DNA of 64,000 nt from JANXSS01 sp043729515 (GTDB lineage Bacteria > Pseudomonadota > Gammaproteobacteria > Burkholderiales > Burkholderiaceae_D), in assembly GCA_043729515.1 (NCBI GenBank), contig JAYTLK010000259.1:1-64000 (forward strand). The letters are read 5' to 3'. Of the stretch, positions 43,509 through 52,297 are shown piece after piece. The notes beneath the pieces were generated by a model. The model was not told the DNA's origin and did no database searches. It worked only from the letters and a program-made list of their open reading frames with translations. Numbering within the stretch: position 1 is the stretch's first letter; each line of letters opens with the position of its first letter. Made by a program: the position numbers and the translations under genes.

Positions 43509-43910
43509 ATGGCTTATTCCGAAAAAGTACTCGATCATTACGAGAATCCACGCAATGTCGGCGCCTTCGACAAGGGTGACGACAGCATCGGCACCGGCAT
43601 GGTCGGCGCGCCTGCCTGCGGCGACGTCATGAAACTGCAGATCAAGGTCGGCGCCGACGGCCTGATCGAGGATGCGAAATTCAAGACCTATGGCTGCGGC
43701 TCGGCGATTGCGTCGTCGTCGCTGGTGACAGAATGGGTCAAGGGCAAGACGCTGGATCAGGCGCTGGACATTCGCAACACGCAGATCGCCGAAGAGCTGG
43801 CGCTGCCACCGGTGAAGATCCATTGCTCGATCCTGGCTGAAGACGCGATCAAGGCGGCCGTGGCGGATTACAAGACGAAGCACAACATCGCTGCCAAGGC
43901 AGTGGCCTGA
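43509..43910 (+). CDS. iscU: iron-sulfur cluster scaffold IscU
   Basis: 133 residues from ATG 43509 preceded by GAAGGAGCA. Scaffold cysteines Cys37 (GAPACGDV), Cys63 (TYGCGSAI) and Cys106 (KIHCSILA) are present, as is the HscA-recognition motif LPPVKIHC. Clusters are built here from sulfur supplied by IscS and then handed on with HscBA. Confidence 0.97.
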   Translation: MAYSEKVLDHYENPRNVGAFDKGDDSIGTGMVGAPACGDVMKLQIKVGADGLIEDAKFKTYGCGSAIASSSLVTEWVKGKTLDQALDIRNTQIAEELALPPVKIHCSILAEDAIKAAVADYKTKHNIAAKAVA

Positions 43911-43927
43911 GCTGCAAGGATCTGACG

Positions 43928-44251
43928 ATGGCAATCACCCTGACCGAAAAAGCAGCCAAGCACATCAGCCGCTACATCGACCGCCGCGGCAAGGGCATTG
44001 GCCTGCGCTTTGGCGTGCGTACCACAGGTTGTTCGGGGCTGGCCTACAAGCTGGAATATGTCGATGAAAGCACGAGCGAAGACAGTATCTTCGAGTCGCA
44101 CGGCATCAAGGTGTTCGTCGATCCGAAGAGCCTGCCTTACATCGACGGCACCGAACTCGATTTTGCACGGGAAGGGTTGAACGAAGGCTTCAAGTTCCAT
44201 AATCCGAACGTCAAGGACGAGTGCGGGTGTGGTGAAAGCTTTCGCATCTAG
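43928..44251 (+). CDS. iscA: A-type iron-sulfur carrier IscA
   Basis: 107 residues beginning MAITLTEKAAKHISRYI. The three conserved cysteines are Cys35 (TTGCSGLAY), Cys99 and Cys101 (ECGCGESF). It carries iron or clusters to target enzymes. It lies 17 bases after iscU; a 104-base gap with hairpins follows before hscB. Confidence 0.96.
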   Translation: MAITLTEKAAKHISRYIDRRGKGIGLRFGVRTTGCSGLAYKLEYVDESTSEDSIFESHGIKVFVDPKSLPYIDGTELDFAREGLNEGFKFHNPNVKDECGCGESFRI

Positions 44252-44258
44252 TCATCGT

Positions 44259-44289
44259 GCCGGATGCATTTTTGTAATGCATCACCGGC
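44259..44289 (+). other. inverted repeat downstream of iscA
   Basis: GCCGGATGCATT pairs with AATGCATCACCGGC apart from a two-base bulge, loop TTTGT. No T-run. It may fold as the first of two stem-loops between iscA and hscB. Confidence 0.6.
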
Positions 44290-44315
44290 GCGGATCGGTC
44301 GGTATCCAGCTTTCG

Positions 44316-44347
44316 AGCCTGTCGATGTCCGAACAGGCTTTTGTTTT
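44316..44347 (+). terminator. terminator-like hairpin (possible attenuator) before hscB
   Basis: AGCCTGT, ten-base loop, ACAGGCT, then TTTTGTTTT, ending eight bases before the hscB start codon. The form is that of an intrinsic terminator, inside what is normally one operon, so partial termination between iscA and hscB is plausible. Confidence 0.6.
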
Positions 44348-44355
44348 GAGTTTGC

Positions 44356-44868
44356 ATGCAAAATCACTTCGAATTGTTCGACCTGCCGGCGCGTTTTACC
44401 ATCGATCCGATACGACTCGACCGCGCCTATCATCACGTCCAGGGCCGTGTTCATCCGGACCGCTTCTCGACCGCCAGCGACGCCGAAAAACGCGTTGCAA
44501 TGCAATGGGCGACGCGGGCAAACGAGGCCTATCAAACCCTGAAGCAGCCCTTGACGCGTGCTGCCTATTTGTGTGAACTGAACGGTGTCGACCTGCAGGT
44601 GGAATCGAACACCGCCATGCCGCCGGGATTCTTGATGCAGCAGATCGAATGGCGCGAGGCGCTGGACGACGCGCGTGCCGCGCGCGACGAGGCCGGTCTG
44701 GAGGTGCTGGATGCAACCCTGGCTGCCAGCCGCCGGGAATTGATCGAGGCGATCGGTCAGGCGCTTGACGCCGATGCGTTTGCTGCAGCCGCCATCGACG
44801 TGCGCAAGCTGATGTTCATCGAAAAATTCGGTGAAGAAGTCGGCGCCACCTTCGACTGGCTCGCTTGA
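44356..44868 (+). CDS. hscB: Fe-S assembly co-chaperone HscB
   Basis: 170-residue J-domain protein with the HPD motif at 33-35 (GRVHPDRF) and the C-terminal three-helix domain that binds IscU (AAYLCELNGVDLQVESNTAM, PPGFLMQQIEWREALDDAR). It delivers IscU to HscA and stimulates its ATPase. No Shine-Dalgarno sequence is obvious; the start codon sits directly after the T-run of the preceding hairpin. Confidence 0.96.
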   Translation: MQNHFELFDLPARFTIDPIRLDRAYHHVQGRVHPDRFSTASDAEKRVAMQWATRANEAYQTLKQPLTRAAYLCELNGVDLQVESNTAMPPGFLMQQIEWREALDDARAARDEAGLEVLDATLAASRRELIEAIGQALDADAFAAAAIDVRKLMFIEKFGEEVGATFDWLA

Positions 44869-44925
44869 AGGTCAAGCAAGCCGTTACCGCCATTTTTTAC
44901 GCCTACCAGAATCGAACGACACATC

Positions 44926-46788
44926 ATGGCGCTACTGCAGATCTCCGAACCCGGCATGTCGACCGCGCCGCACCAGCACCGACTGGCCGTGGGCATCGAC
45001 CTCGGCACGACCAACTCGCTGGTGGCGACGGTGCGCAACAGCGTGCCCGAAGTGTTGAACGATGAAGAGGGCCGGGCACTGTTGCCGTCGGTCGTGCGGT
45101 ATCTGGCGAATGGCCATGCGAAAATCGGACATGTGGCCGAAGCCGCCCGCACGATTGATCCGAAGAACACGATCGTCTCGGTCAAGCGGTTCATGGGCCG
45201 GGGATTGAAGGACATTGCCCACGCTGAAAATCTGCCATATGACTTCCTTGACTCGCCCGGCATGGTGCAATTGAAGACCGTGGCGGGCGTGAAAAGTCCG
45301 GTGGAAGTGTCGGCCCAGATCCTGGCCACGCTGCGTCAACTGGCTGAAGATGCATTGGGCGACGAGCTGGTGGGCGCCGTCATCACGGTGCCGGCGTATT
45401 TCGACGATGCGCAACGCCAGGCCACCAAGGATGCCGCCAAACTGGCGGGCCTGAATGTGCTGCGACTGCTGAACGAACCGACAGCGGCCGCGATCGCTTA
45501 TGGCCTCGACAATGCATCCGAAGGTATTTTTGCCGTCTATGACCTGGGCGGCGGCACCTTCGACATCTCGATTCTGAAACTGACGCGTGGTGTTTTCGAG
45601 GTTCTGTCGACGGGTGGTGATTCTGCCCTGGGTGGCGACGACTTCGATCATCGGATCCTGTGCTGGATCATTGCCGAAGCCGGTCTGGCACCCTTGTCGG
45701 ATCAAGATACCAGTTTGCTCATGGTCAAGTCACGCGAAGCGAAGGAATTGTTGTCGACGCACAGCGAAACCCATATCGACGCGACCTTGCGCTCCGGCGA
45801 AGAGGTGCGCCTCACCTTGAGCGCAAACACCTTCGTCGACATTACCCGGCATCTGGTGGCAAAGACGATCACGCCGAGCCGCAAGGCGTTGCGCGACGCC
45901 GGGCTGACGGTCGACGACATCGATGGCGTGGTGCTGGTTGGCGGCTCGACCCGCACGCCGCATGTGCGGCGGGCCGTCGGCGAATTTTTTCAAACCACGC
46001 CATTGGCCAACATCGATCCGGACAAGGTGGTGGCATTGGGTGCGGCGATCCAGGCCAATCTGCTGGCCGGTAACCGCGCCAGTGGTGACGACTGGCTGTT
46101 GCTGGACGTGATTCCCCTGTCGCTCGGCATCGAGACCATGGGCGGGCTGGTGGAAAAGGTCATTCCGCGCAATTCGACCATTCCCTGCGCGCGGGCGCAG
46201 GAATTCACTACCTTCAAGGATGGCCAGGGCGCGATGGCCATCCAGGTGGTGCAGGGAGAGCGGGAGCTGGTGTCGGACTGTCGATCGTTGGCGAAATTCG
46301 ACTTGCGCGGCATTCCGCCAATGGCCGCCGGCGCCGCACGCATCCGGGTGACATTCCAGGTCGATGCAGACGGATTGTTGTCGGTTGCAGCTCGGGAACT
46401 GCGCTCGGGTGTCGAAGCATCGGTGGTCGTCAAGCCGTCCTATGGACTTGCTGACGACACCATTTCCCGCATGCTGCAGGAGTCGTTTACATCGGCAGCC
46501 GGCGACATGCAGGCGCGGGCGCTGCGGGAAGAGCAGGTCGAGGCGGAGCGGATCCTGTCGGCCACGCAGTCGGCTCTGAATGCCGATGCCACGTTGCTGG
46601 AAACGCATGAGCAGCAGGATGTTGCTGGCCTGATGGACGGTGTTCGCGTGGCCATGCAGGGCAACGATCATCAGCGCATCAAGGAGGCGGTCCTGGCCCT
46701 GGCCGATGGCACCGAAGAATTCGCGGCCCGGCGCATGGATCGCAGCGTGCGCTCTGCATTGGCAGGGCGTCGGCTGGATGAGGTGTAG
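44926..46788 (+). CDS. hscA: Fe-S assembly Hsp70 chaperone HscA
   Basis: 620 residues. The ATPase domain has GIDLGTTNSLVATV, VITVPAYFDDAQRQATKDAA, YDLGGGTFDISILKL and VLVGGSTRTPHVRRAV; the substrate-binding domain follows with IPLSLGIETMGGLVEKVIPR. HscA (not DnaK) is indicated by the cluster context and shorter length. It releases clusters from IscU. The first ~18 residues before the ATPase domain are variable. Confidence 0.96.
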   Translation: MALLQISEPGMSTAPHQHRLAVGIDLGTTNSLVATVRNSVPEVLNDEEGRALLPSVVRYLANGHAKIGHVAEAARTIDPKNTIVSVKRFMGRGLKDIAHAENLPYDFLDSPGMVQLKTVAGVKSPVEVSAQILATLRQLAEDALGDELVGAVITVPAYFDDAQRQATKDAAKLAGLNVLRLLNEPTAAAIAYGLDNASEGIFAVYDLGGGTFDISILKLTRGVFEVLSTGGDSALGGDDFDHRILCWIIAEAGLAPLSDQDTSLLMVKSREAKELLSTHSETHIDATLRSGEEVRLTLSANTFVDITRHLVAKTITPSRKALRDAGLTVDDIDGVVLVGGSTRTPHVRRAVGEFFQTTPLANIDPDKVVALGAAIQANLLAGNRASGDDWLLLDVIPLSLGIETMGGLVEKVIPRNSTIPCARAQEFTTFKDGQGAMAIQVVQGERELVSDCRSLAKFDLRGIPPMAAGAARIRVTFQVDADGLLSVAARELRSGVEASVVVKPSYGLADDTISRMLQESFTSAAGDMQARALREEQVEAERILSATQSALNADATLLETHEQQDVAGLMDGVRVAMQGNDHQRIKEAVLALADGTEEFAARRMDRSVRSALAGRRLDEV

Positions 46789-46864
46789 GTTTCACACACG
46801 TTTTTACAACTACAACAACAACTGCCGGATCGGAAGCTAGCCGACCGGTGAAGAGGAATCCGAA

Positions 46865-47203
46865 GTGCCACAGATCGTCGTTTTGCCCCATCCCGTCCTG
46901 TGTCCGCAAGGCGCCGTCATCGACGCGCCGGCCGGCAAATCCTTGTGCGACGCTTTGTTAGAGCACGACATCGACATCGAGCATGCATGCGAAAAATCAT
47001 GTGCCTGCACCACGTGTCACGTAGTGGTCCGCGAGGGTTTCGATACGCTGGAGCCGGCGGAAGACAAGGAAGAGGATCTGCTGGACAAGGCGTGGGGGCT
47101 GGAAGCCGCGTCACGATTGTCCTGCCAGGTCATTCTGGCAGAGGACGATCTGGTTGTCGAAATACCGAAATACACCATCAACCAGGTCAGTGAAGGCCAC
47201 TGA
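46865..47203 (+). CDS. fdx: ISC-type [2Fe-2S] ferredoxin
   Basis: 112 residues from GTG 46865, preceded by GAGGA. Ligands lie in ACEKSCACTTCH (Cys42, Cys48, Cys51; Cys46 is extra, as in the ISC ferredoxins) and SRLSCQVIL (Cys87). It donates electrons for cluster building by IscS/IscU. Last gene of the isc cluster; no iscX-like gene follows, and the next gene is convergent, 18 bases away. Confidence 0.96.
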   Translation: MPQIVVLPHPVLCPQGAVIDAPAGKSLCDALLEHDIDIEHACEKSCACTTCHVVVREGFDTLEPAEDKEEDLLDKAWGLEAASRLSCQVILAEDDLVVEIPKYTINQVSEGH

Positions 47204-47221
47204 CCCGGCAAGACGGTTTGC

Positions 47222-47962
47222 CTAGCCGCGGGTGGCCAGTGCGCCGTTGACGACACGAACCCGGTCGCCCACGCGCCAGCCTTCTTCACCTTGTTGCGGG
47301 AAGCTTCGGACGTTGCCATCTTCCATCCGCACGCGCACCTGGTACGACGTCGTCGACCGGGTTCGTTTCTCGACTTCGTTGCCGCCGTAGCCGCCGGCCA
47401 CCGCACCGGCAACCGTAGCCAGCGTGCGTCCATTGCCGCCGCCTACCTGGTTACCGAGCACGCCACCAAGGACAGCGCCGGCAGCGATGCCCAGACCGCT
47501 TGGCTTGGCAGCTTCGCGTACCGCAACCACTGATTCGACCCTGCCGCATTCGTGGCAAATCGCCGGTGCCTTCGCCACTTGCGTGACTTCACGCGTGTCG
47601 TCGTATTGGTAATTCGGCGTCCTGGTGGTGTGATGCGGTGTCGAATGCTTCACCGCCGGTGGCGCAACGTAAGCCGGTGCCGCGCCGGGCGCATAGTTAG
47701 GCACGTAATTCGCGTTTGCTGCAGGATAGGTCGGCGATGGCGTGGCGACGACATTTCTCACCGGTTCGTTCGGTATTGCGACAAGCGACGCCTGGTTCAT
47801 TGCAACTGCCGGCGCCGGTGTGCCATGCGAGGTCGGGAACACGCCAGTGATCGCGGCGACGCCCACCAGGCTGACCAAGGTGACGGCAACGGCAGCAGTG
47901 GCCATGAGTGGATGGATCCGGCCGCGTTGCATCGAAAGACGGTTGAGTTTGTTCTTAGCCAT
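47222..47962 (-). CDS. glycine-zipper 2TM-domain protein, membrane anchored
   Basis: 246 residues from ATG 47962 behind AGGAG; the frame upstream is not protein-like. A single N-terminal helix (IHPLMATAAVAVTLVSLVGV) is followed by a Pro/Ala/Asn-rich spacer, a short ICHECGRVESVVAVREA segment, the glycine zipper (GLGIAAGAVLGGVLGNQVGG, LATVAGAVAGGYGGNEVEKR) and a C-terminal beta-type domain (SYQVRVRMEDGNVRSF) ending GDRVRVVNGALATR. This matches SlyB/Pcp-like Rick_17kDa proteins of the envelope. Role unknown, probably envelope integrity. Confidence 0.8.
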   Translation of the reverse strand: MAKNKLNRLSMQRGRIHPLMATAAVAVTLVSLVGVAAITGVFPTSHGTPAPAVAMNQASLVAIPNEPVRNVVATPSPTYPAANANYVPNYAPGAAPAYVAPPAVKHSTPHHTTRTPNYQYDDTREVTQVAKAPAICHECGRVESVVAVREAAKPSGLGIAAGAVLGGVLGNQVGGGNGRTLATVAGAVAGGYGGNEVEKRTRSTTSYQVRVRMEDGNVRSFPQQGEEGWRVGDRVRVVNGALATRG

Positions 47963-48154
47963 GTTAGCTCCTGTTGAAAACACAATTATTGTGTCCTGGA
48001 AATAGTATCGCCATTTATGACCGGATCGCAAAGCGCAAATCTGTGTCACTTGTAATGCTTTGTAAAAACACGACATCGGCGTCGTGCCATATTCGCAGGG
48101 AGGGCGGTTGGATCTGCCGAATGCATGCGGGTGTGGCACGCAGCAGATGCCGTC

Positions 48155-49684
48155 TCACTCCTCGCGCCGGAGATGCGGAAACAGGATGACGTCACGGATG
48201 TTCGGCGCATCCGTGATCAGCATGATCAGCCGGTCGATGCCGATGCCGCAGCCGCCGGTGGGTGGCAGGCCATATTCCAGGGCGCGGATGTAGTCGGCGT
48301 CATAGAACATCGCCTCTTCATCACCGGCATCCTTGGCGGCGACTTGGGCCTGGAAGCGGGCGGCCTGATCTTCGGAATCGTTCAACTCTGAAAAGCCGTT
48401 GGCGATTTCGCGTCCGGCGATGAACAGTTCAAAGCGCTCCGTGATGCCGGGCACCGTGTCGGAGGCGCGTGCCAGCGGCGAGACCTCGATCGGGTAATCA
48501 ATGATGTAGGTTGCCTCCCAAAGCTTCGCTTCAGCGACTTCCTCGAACAGAGCCAGCTGCAGCGCGCCAAGACCGGAGGTTGCCAGGGGCTTGACGCCGA
48601 AGCCCAGCAAGGTCTGCTTGAGAAAACTGGCGTCTGCCAGTTGATCGTCCGTAAATTGCGGCGCATGCCGATTGATGGCCTCGACGATGGTCAGCCGCTG
48701 GAACGGCTTGCCGAGATCGAGCGCGCGGCCCTGGTAGGTCAGCAGCGCCGTGCCATGCGCATCGATGGCCGCCTGGCGAATCACCGCTTCCGTAAAATCC
48801 ATCAACCAGCGATAGTCGACGTAGGCGGCGTAAAACTCCATCATCGTGAATTCCGGATTGTGCCGCGGCGATACGCCTTCGTTGCGAAAATTCCGGTTCA
48901 CTTCAAACACCCGCTCGAAGCCGCCAACCACCAGGCGTTTCAGATACAGCTCCGGCGCGATGCGCAGGAACATCTGCATGTCCAGCGCATTGTGATGCGT
49001 GATGAAGGGTTTGGCCGCCGCGCCGCCGGGAATGGCGTGCAGCATCGGTGTCTCGACTTCCATGAACTCGTTGTCGTTCATGAAGCGGCGGATCGAGGCC
49101 AGGGCGGCCGTGCGCGCCTTGAAGGTGCGGCGCGTGTCGTCATTCATGATCAAATCGACATAACGCTGACGGTATTTCATTTCCTGGTCGGCCAGACCGT
49201 GGAATTTGTCCGGCAGGGGACGCAACGATTTGGTCAGCAGACGCAGGCGGCTGACCTTGATCGACAGTTCACCGGTCTTGGTCTTGAACAGCACGCCTTC
49301 GGCACCGAGAATATCGCCGAGGTCGTAATGCTTGAAGGCGGCGTGGCTTTCCTCGCCGGTCAACTCGTTGTTCAGATAGAGCTGGATGCGACCGTCGGCG
49401 CGTGCGCCGGATGCATCCTGAATCGTTGCAAACGATGCCTTGCCCATTACCCGCTTCAACATCATTCGCCCGGCCACGCTGACGGCGATGGCCTGAGCTT
49501 CGAGCGCCGGCTGCTCCAGTGCGCCATACTGCGCCTGCAGGTCGGCTGCCTTGTTGGCTGGCCTGAAGTCGTTTGGAAAAGCGATGCCGGCACTGCGCAG
49601 CGCGGCCAACTTCGCACGCCGCTCGGCGATGATGGAATGTTCGTCCGGGGCGGTTGCGGCGGCGTCTTGGGCAGTGGTGGTCAT
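48155..49684 (-). CDS. lysS: lysyl-tRNA synthetase (class II)
   Basis: 509 residues from ATG 49684, with ATG 49720 an alternative; neither has a clear ribosome site. The N-terminal OB-fold (QAIAVSVAGRMMLKRVMGKA) binds the anticodon; class II motifs follow: RNFRNEGVSPRHNPEFTMME (motif 2) and GLPPTGGCGIGIDRLIMLI (motif 3). It attaches lysine to its tRNA. It lies 93 bases downstream of prfB, the same neighbourhood as in E. coli. Confidence 0.97.
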   Translation of the reverse strand: MTTTAQDAAATAPDEHSIIAERRAKLAALRSAGIAFPNDFRPANKAADLQAQYGALEQPALEAQAIAVSVAGRMMLKRVMGKASFATIQDASGARADGRIQLYLNNELTGEESHAAFKHYDLGDILGAEGVLFKTKTGELSIKVSRLRLLTKSLRPLPDKFHGLADQEMKYRQRYVDLIMNDDTRRTFKARTAALASIRRFMNDNEFMEVETPMLHAIPGGAAAKPFITHHNALDMQMFLRIAPELYLKRLVVGGFERVFEVNRNFRNEGVSPRHNPEFTMMEFYAAYVDYRWLMDFTEAVIRQAAIDAHGTALLTYQGRALDLGKPFQRLTIVEAINRHAPQFTDDQLADASFLKQTLLGFGVKPLATSGLGALQLALFEEVAEAKLWEATYIIDYPIEVSPLARASDTVPGITERFELFIAGREIANGFSELNDSEDQAARFQAQVAAKDAGDEEAMFYDADYIRALEYGLPPTGGCGIGIDRLIMLITDAPNIRDVILFPHLRREE

Positions 49685-49777
49685 GGGCAATGGATCGAGT
49701 GGAAATACGGTGGATGACATGCGGTCGGGGCGGTACGGCGGCGTCGCCGTCGCAGTCTCCCCGTCGCGGGTCCGGTA

Positions 49778-50882
49778 TCAGACGCCTTGCTTGAGCGATG
49801 CCGCGATGAAGTCGTCGAGGTCGCCGTCGAGCACGGCCTTGGTATTGCCGACCTCGAAGTTGGTACGCAGATCCTTGATCCGGGATTGATCCAGGACGTA
49901 GGAGCGGATCTGATGGCCCCAGCCGATGTCGGTCTTGGAGTCTTCCAGCTTTTGCTGCTCGCTCATGCGCTTGCGCATTTCGTGTTCGTACAAGCGTGAC
50001 TTCAGCATGGCCCAGGCTTCGGCGCGGTTGCGATGCTGGCTGCGGTCGTTCTGGCATTGCACCACGATGCCGGTCGGCGCATGCGTCAGGCGGACCGCCG
50101 AATCGGTCTTGTTGATGTGCTGGCCGCCGGCGCCCGAAGCCCGGTAGGTGTCGACCCGCACATCGGACGGATTGATGTCGATTTCCAGCGAATCGTCGAC
50201 TTCCGGATAGACGAACAGGCTCGAGAACGAAGTGTGCCGGCCGTTGGCGGAATCGAAAGGTGACTTGCGCACCAGCCGATGCACGCCGGTTTCGGTGCGC
50301 AGGAAACCGTAGGCGTAATCGCCCTCTACCTTGAGCGTGGCGGTCTTGATGCCGGCGACCTCGCCATCGGATTGCTCCAGGATCTCGGTCTTGAATCCCT
50401 TGCGTTCACAATAGCGCAGGTACTGGCGCAGCAGCATCGAGGCCCAGTCCTGCGCCTCGGTGCCGCCGGCGCCGGCCTGGATGTCGATGAAGCAGTTGTT
50501 CGGGTCCATCGGGTTTGCGAACATGCGCCGGAATTCCATGCCCTCGACCAGCTTGCGCAGGCCGTCGGCATCGGTCTCGACGGCAACCATGGTGTCTTCA
50601 TCCTGTTCGTCGCGCGCCATGGCGAACAGATCGGTGGTGTCGCGGAGCTCGGCTTCGATCTTCGTCAGCGTCTGCACGATCGATTCCAGCGATTTTTTTT
50701 CCTTGCCCAGATCCTGGGCCCTTTTCTGGTCATTCCAGACAGTCGGGTCTTCCAGTTCCGCATTGACCTGCTCGAGCTTCTCGGACTTCACATCGAAGTC
50801 AAAGATACCTCCGAAGTTCTGCTTCGCGGGTGGTCAGGTCTGCCAGCAGGGCAGAGAGAGCGTTGATGCGTTCGGCTTCCAT
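49778..50882 (-). CDS. prfB: peptide chain release factor 2, with programmed +1 frameshift
   Basis: Translation starts at ATG 50882 (MEAERINALSALLADLTTRE), reads 27 codons to CTT, meets an in-frame TGA (50801-50799) and continues in the +1 frame (DFDVKSEKLEQ) to 49778, giving 367 residues, the usual RF2 length. The stop-codon-recognition tripeptide SPF (RKSPFDSANG) and the catalytic GGQ (SGAGGQHINK) are both present. RF2 releases chains at UGA and UAA, and its own UGA makes synthesis self-regulating. The TAXI gene lies 48 bases upstream on the same strand. Confidence 0.96.
50798..50814 (-). promoter_or_regulatory. prfB +1 frameshift site
   Basis: On the minus strand the site reads CGGAGGTATCTTTGAC: a Shine-Dalgarno-like GGAGG three bases before the slippery CTT-TGA-C. 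E. coli has AGGGGGTATCTTTGAC. Low RF2 levels slow reading of the TGA and favour the shift. Confidence 0.93.
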
Positions 50883-50929
50883 GGATTTTTCTCGTGCGAT
50901 CAAACCCGAGATTATACGCCGCGGGTGGT

Positions 50930-52297
50930 TCAGGCGACGGCGGCAGCCGGCTGCAAGGCGTCTTCCGGCAGGCGCAATCGCTCGGCCACCAGATGAATCG
51001 CATGCTTCAAGGCGTACAGGTCGCGAATGAAGGCTTCCGGCACATGCAGGCGGCCGACGTTGGTGTGGATGTCTTCCAGCTCGGCCTGCCAGCCCAGGAT
51101 CTGCGCCGTGTCCGGTTGCGCCGTCGCGCCGATTTCAGCTTCCAGCAAACGGATCTCCTGATACCAGCGGGCCAGACGGCTACGCATTTGGTAGGAATAC
51201 AGCCTGGGAAGCATCTGCAGCAGGGCAAACAACACTGCCACCGATGGCACCAGATAGACGAATCGCTGCTCGATGAAATTGGCCAGCCAGAACGGCAGAT
51301 AATTTTGCAGGAACGGCCGTCCGGTCTTGAAATATCGGCGGTTTTCATCGCTGATCGGAAAGTCTTCCACCTTCTGGTTCGGAAAATCGCCGCGATCCGC
51401 AAAAAAGCCCGGCTGGCCATGAATCTCCGACGCTGCATCGAGCAGCTGGTACGCCACTTCGGTGGGCAGCGACTTTCTTGCCACCAGCAATGCAGTGGTC
51501 GACAACAAGGTCACGTCGCGCGGTGGCAGATCTTTCGCCAGGTCGATCGCACCACGCGGAAAGACGACCTTGGCCAGCGAAGGAAAACGCCGGATGACGG
51601 TATCGGCCTGACTCATGTCGACCAGGCGCAGACCGGACTTGAGCAAGCCGGCGATGACCGGTATGTCGGGTGCGCCGATGAAGGCGGCAGCGTCGAGCCT
51701 GCCGTCGAGCAGCGCTTGTGCAGCAGGCACGGCGCCAAGTTCCTCGATGGTCGAATTCGCCGGGCCGACCTTGTGCAGCGCCAGCAGCGCCAGCATCACG
51801 GTGCGCAGGCCGCTGCCGGGCTGGCCGACGCTGATCCGCTTGCCGGTCAATTGCGTGAGCCGATCGATCTCGCCGTCGCCACGATGGAAAATCCAGATCG
51901 GCTCATAGGACACCGACGCCAGTGTCTGCAGCATCGGCGCGTTGCGCGCGTTGCCGGTTCCGGATTGCACCAGGCCGATGTCGACGCCGCTGTTCGGATC
52001 TTTCAGGCGTTCGTAATTTTCGACCGCGCCGGAGGAGCGGCGGATGTCCAACGTGATGCCTTCGGCACGCAATGCTTCCGCATAGCGCACGGCAAACGAC
52101 ATGTAGATGCCGCCATCGGCGCCGGCGGTGAAGACAACCGATTTTTGCCGTGCCGGCTTCATCGCCACCTGTACCGCCCAGGCCAGCAGCGCCAGCAACA
52201 CCAGCGCGGCCGTCAGCATCCATCTTCGCCGGCGTCGCTGCAAGGCGGTGTGGCGGGTGCGCCGCAGCGGGAGGCCTGGCGCGCGGTCGGTTGCCAT
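50930..52297 (-). CDS. membrane-anchored TAXI-type solute-binding protein
   Basis: 455 residues from ATG 52297, sharing a base with the recJ stop (TGATG). A basic N-terminus (RRRRRWML) leads into a helix at about 28-46, then a TAXI TRAP-type binding domain (SVVFTAGADGGIYMSFAVRY, KRISVGQPGSGLRTVML, AAFIGAPDIPVIAGLLKSG). A second helix near 345-365 (FVYLVPSVAVLFALLQML) is followed by ~90 residues that are helical and probably cytoplasmic (ARWYQEIRLLEAEIG). No TRAP membrane subunits are nearby. The two-helix plan with a cytoplasmic tail is unlike a free binding protein and looks like a receptor. Confidence 0.8.
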   Translation of the reverse strand: MATDRAPGLPLRRTRHTALQRRRRRWMLTAALVLLALLAWAVQVAMKPARQKSVVFTAGADGGIYMSFAVRYAEALRAEGITLDIRRSSGAVENYERLKDPNSGVDIGLVQSGTGNARNAPMLQTLASVSYEPIWIFHRGDGEIDRLTQLTGKRISVGQPGSGLRTVMLALLALHKVGPANSTIEELGAVPAAQALLDGRLDAAAFIGAPDIPVIAGLLKSGLRLVDMSQADTVIRRFPSLAKVVFPRGAIDLAKDLPPRDVTLLSTTALLVARKSLPTEVAYQLLDAASEIHGQPGFFADRGDFPNQKVEDFPISDENRRYFKTGRPFLQNYLPFWLANFIEQRFVYLVPSVAVLFALLQMLPRLYSYQMRSRLARWYQEIRLLEAEIGATAQPDTAQILGWQAELEDIHTNVGRLHVPEAFIRDLYALKHAIHLVAERLRLPEDALQPAAAVA

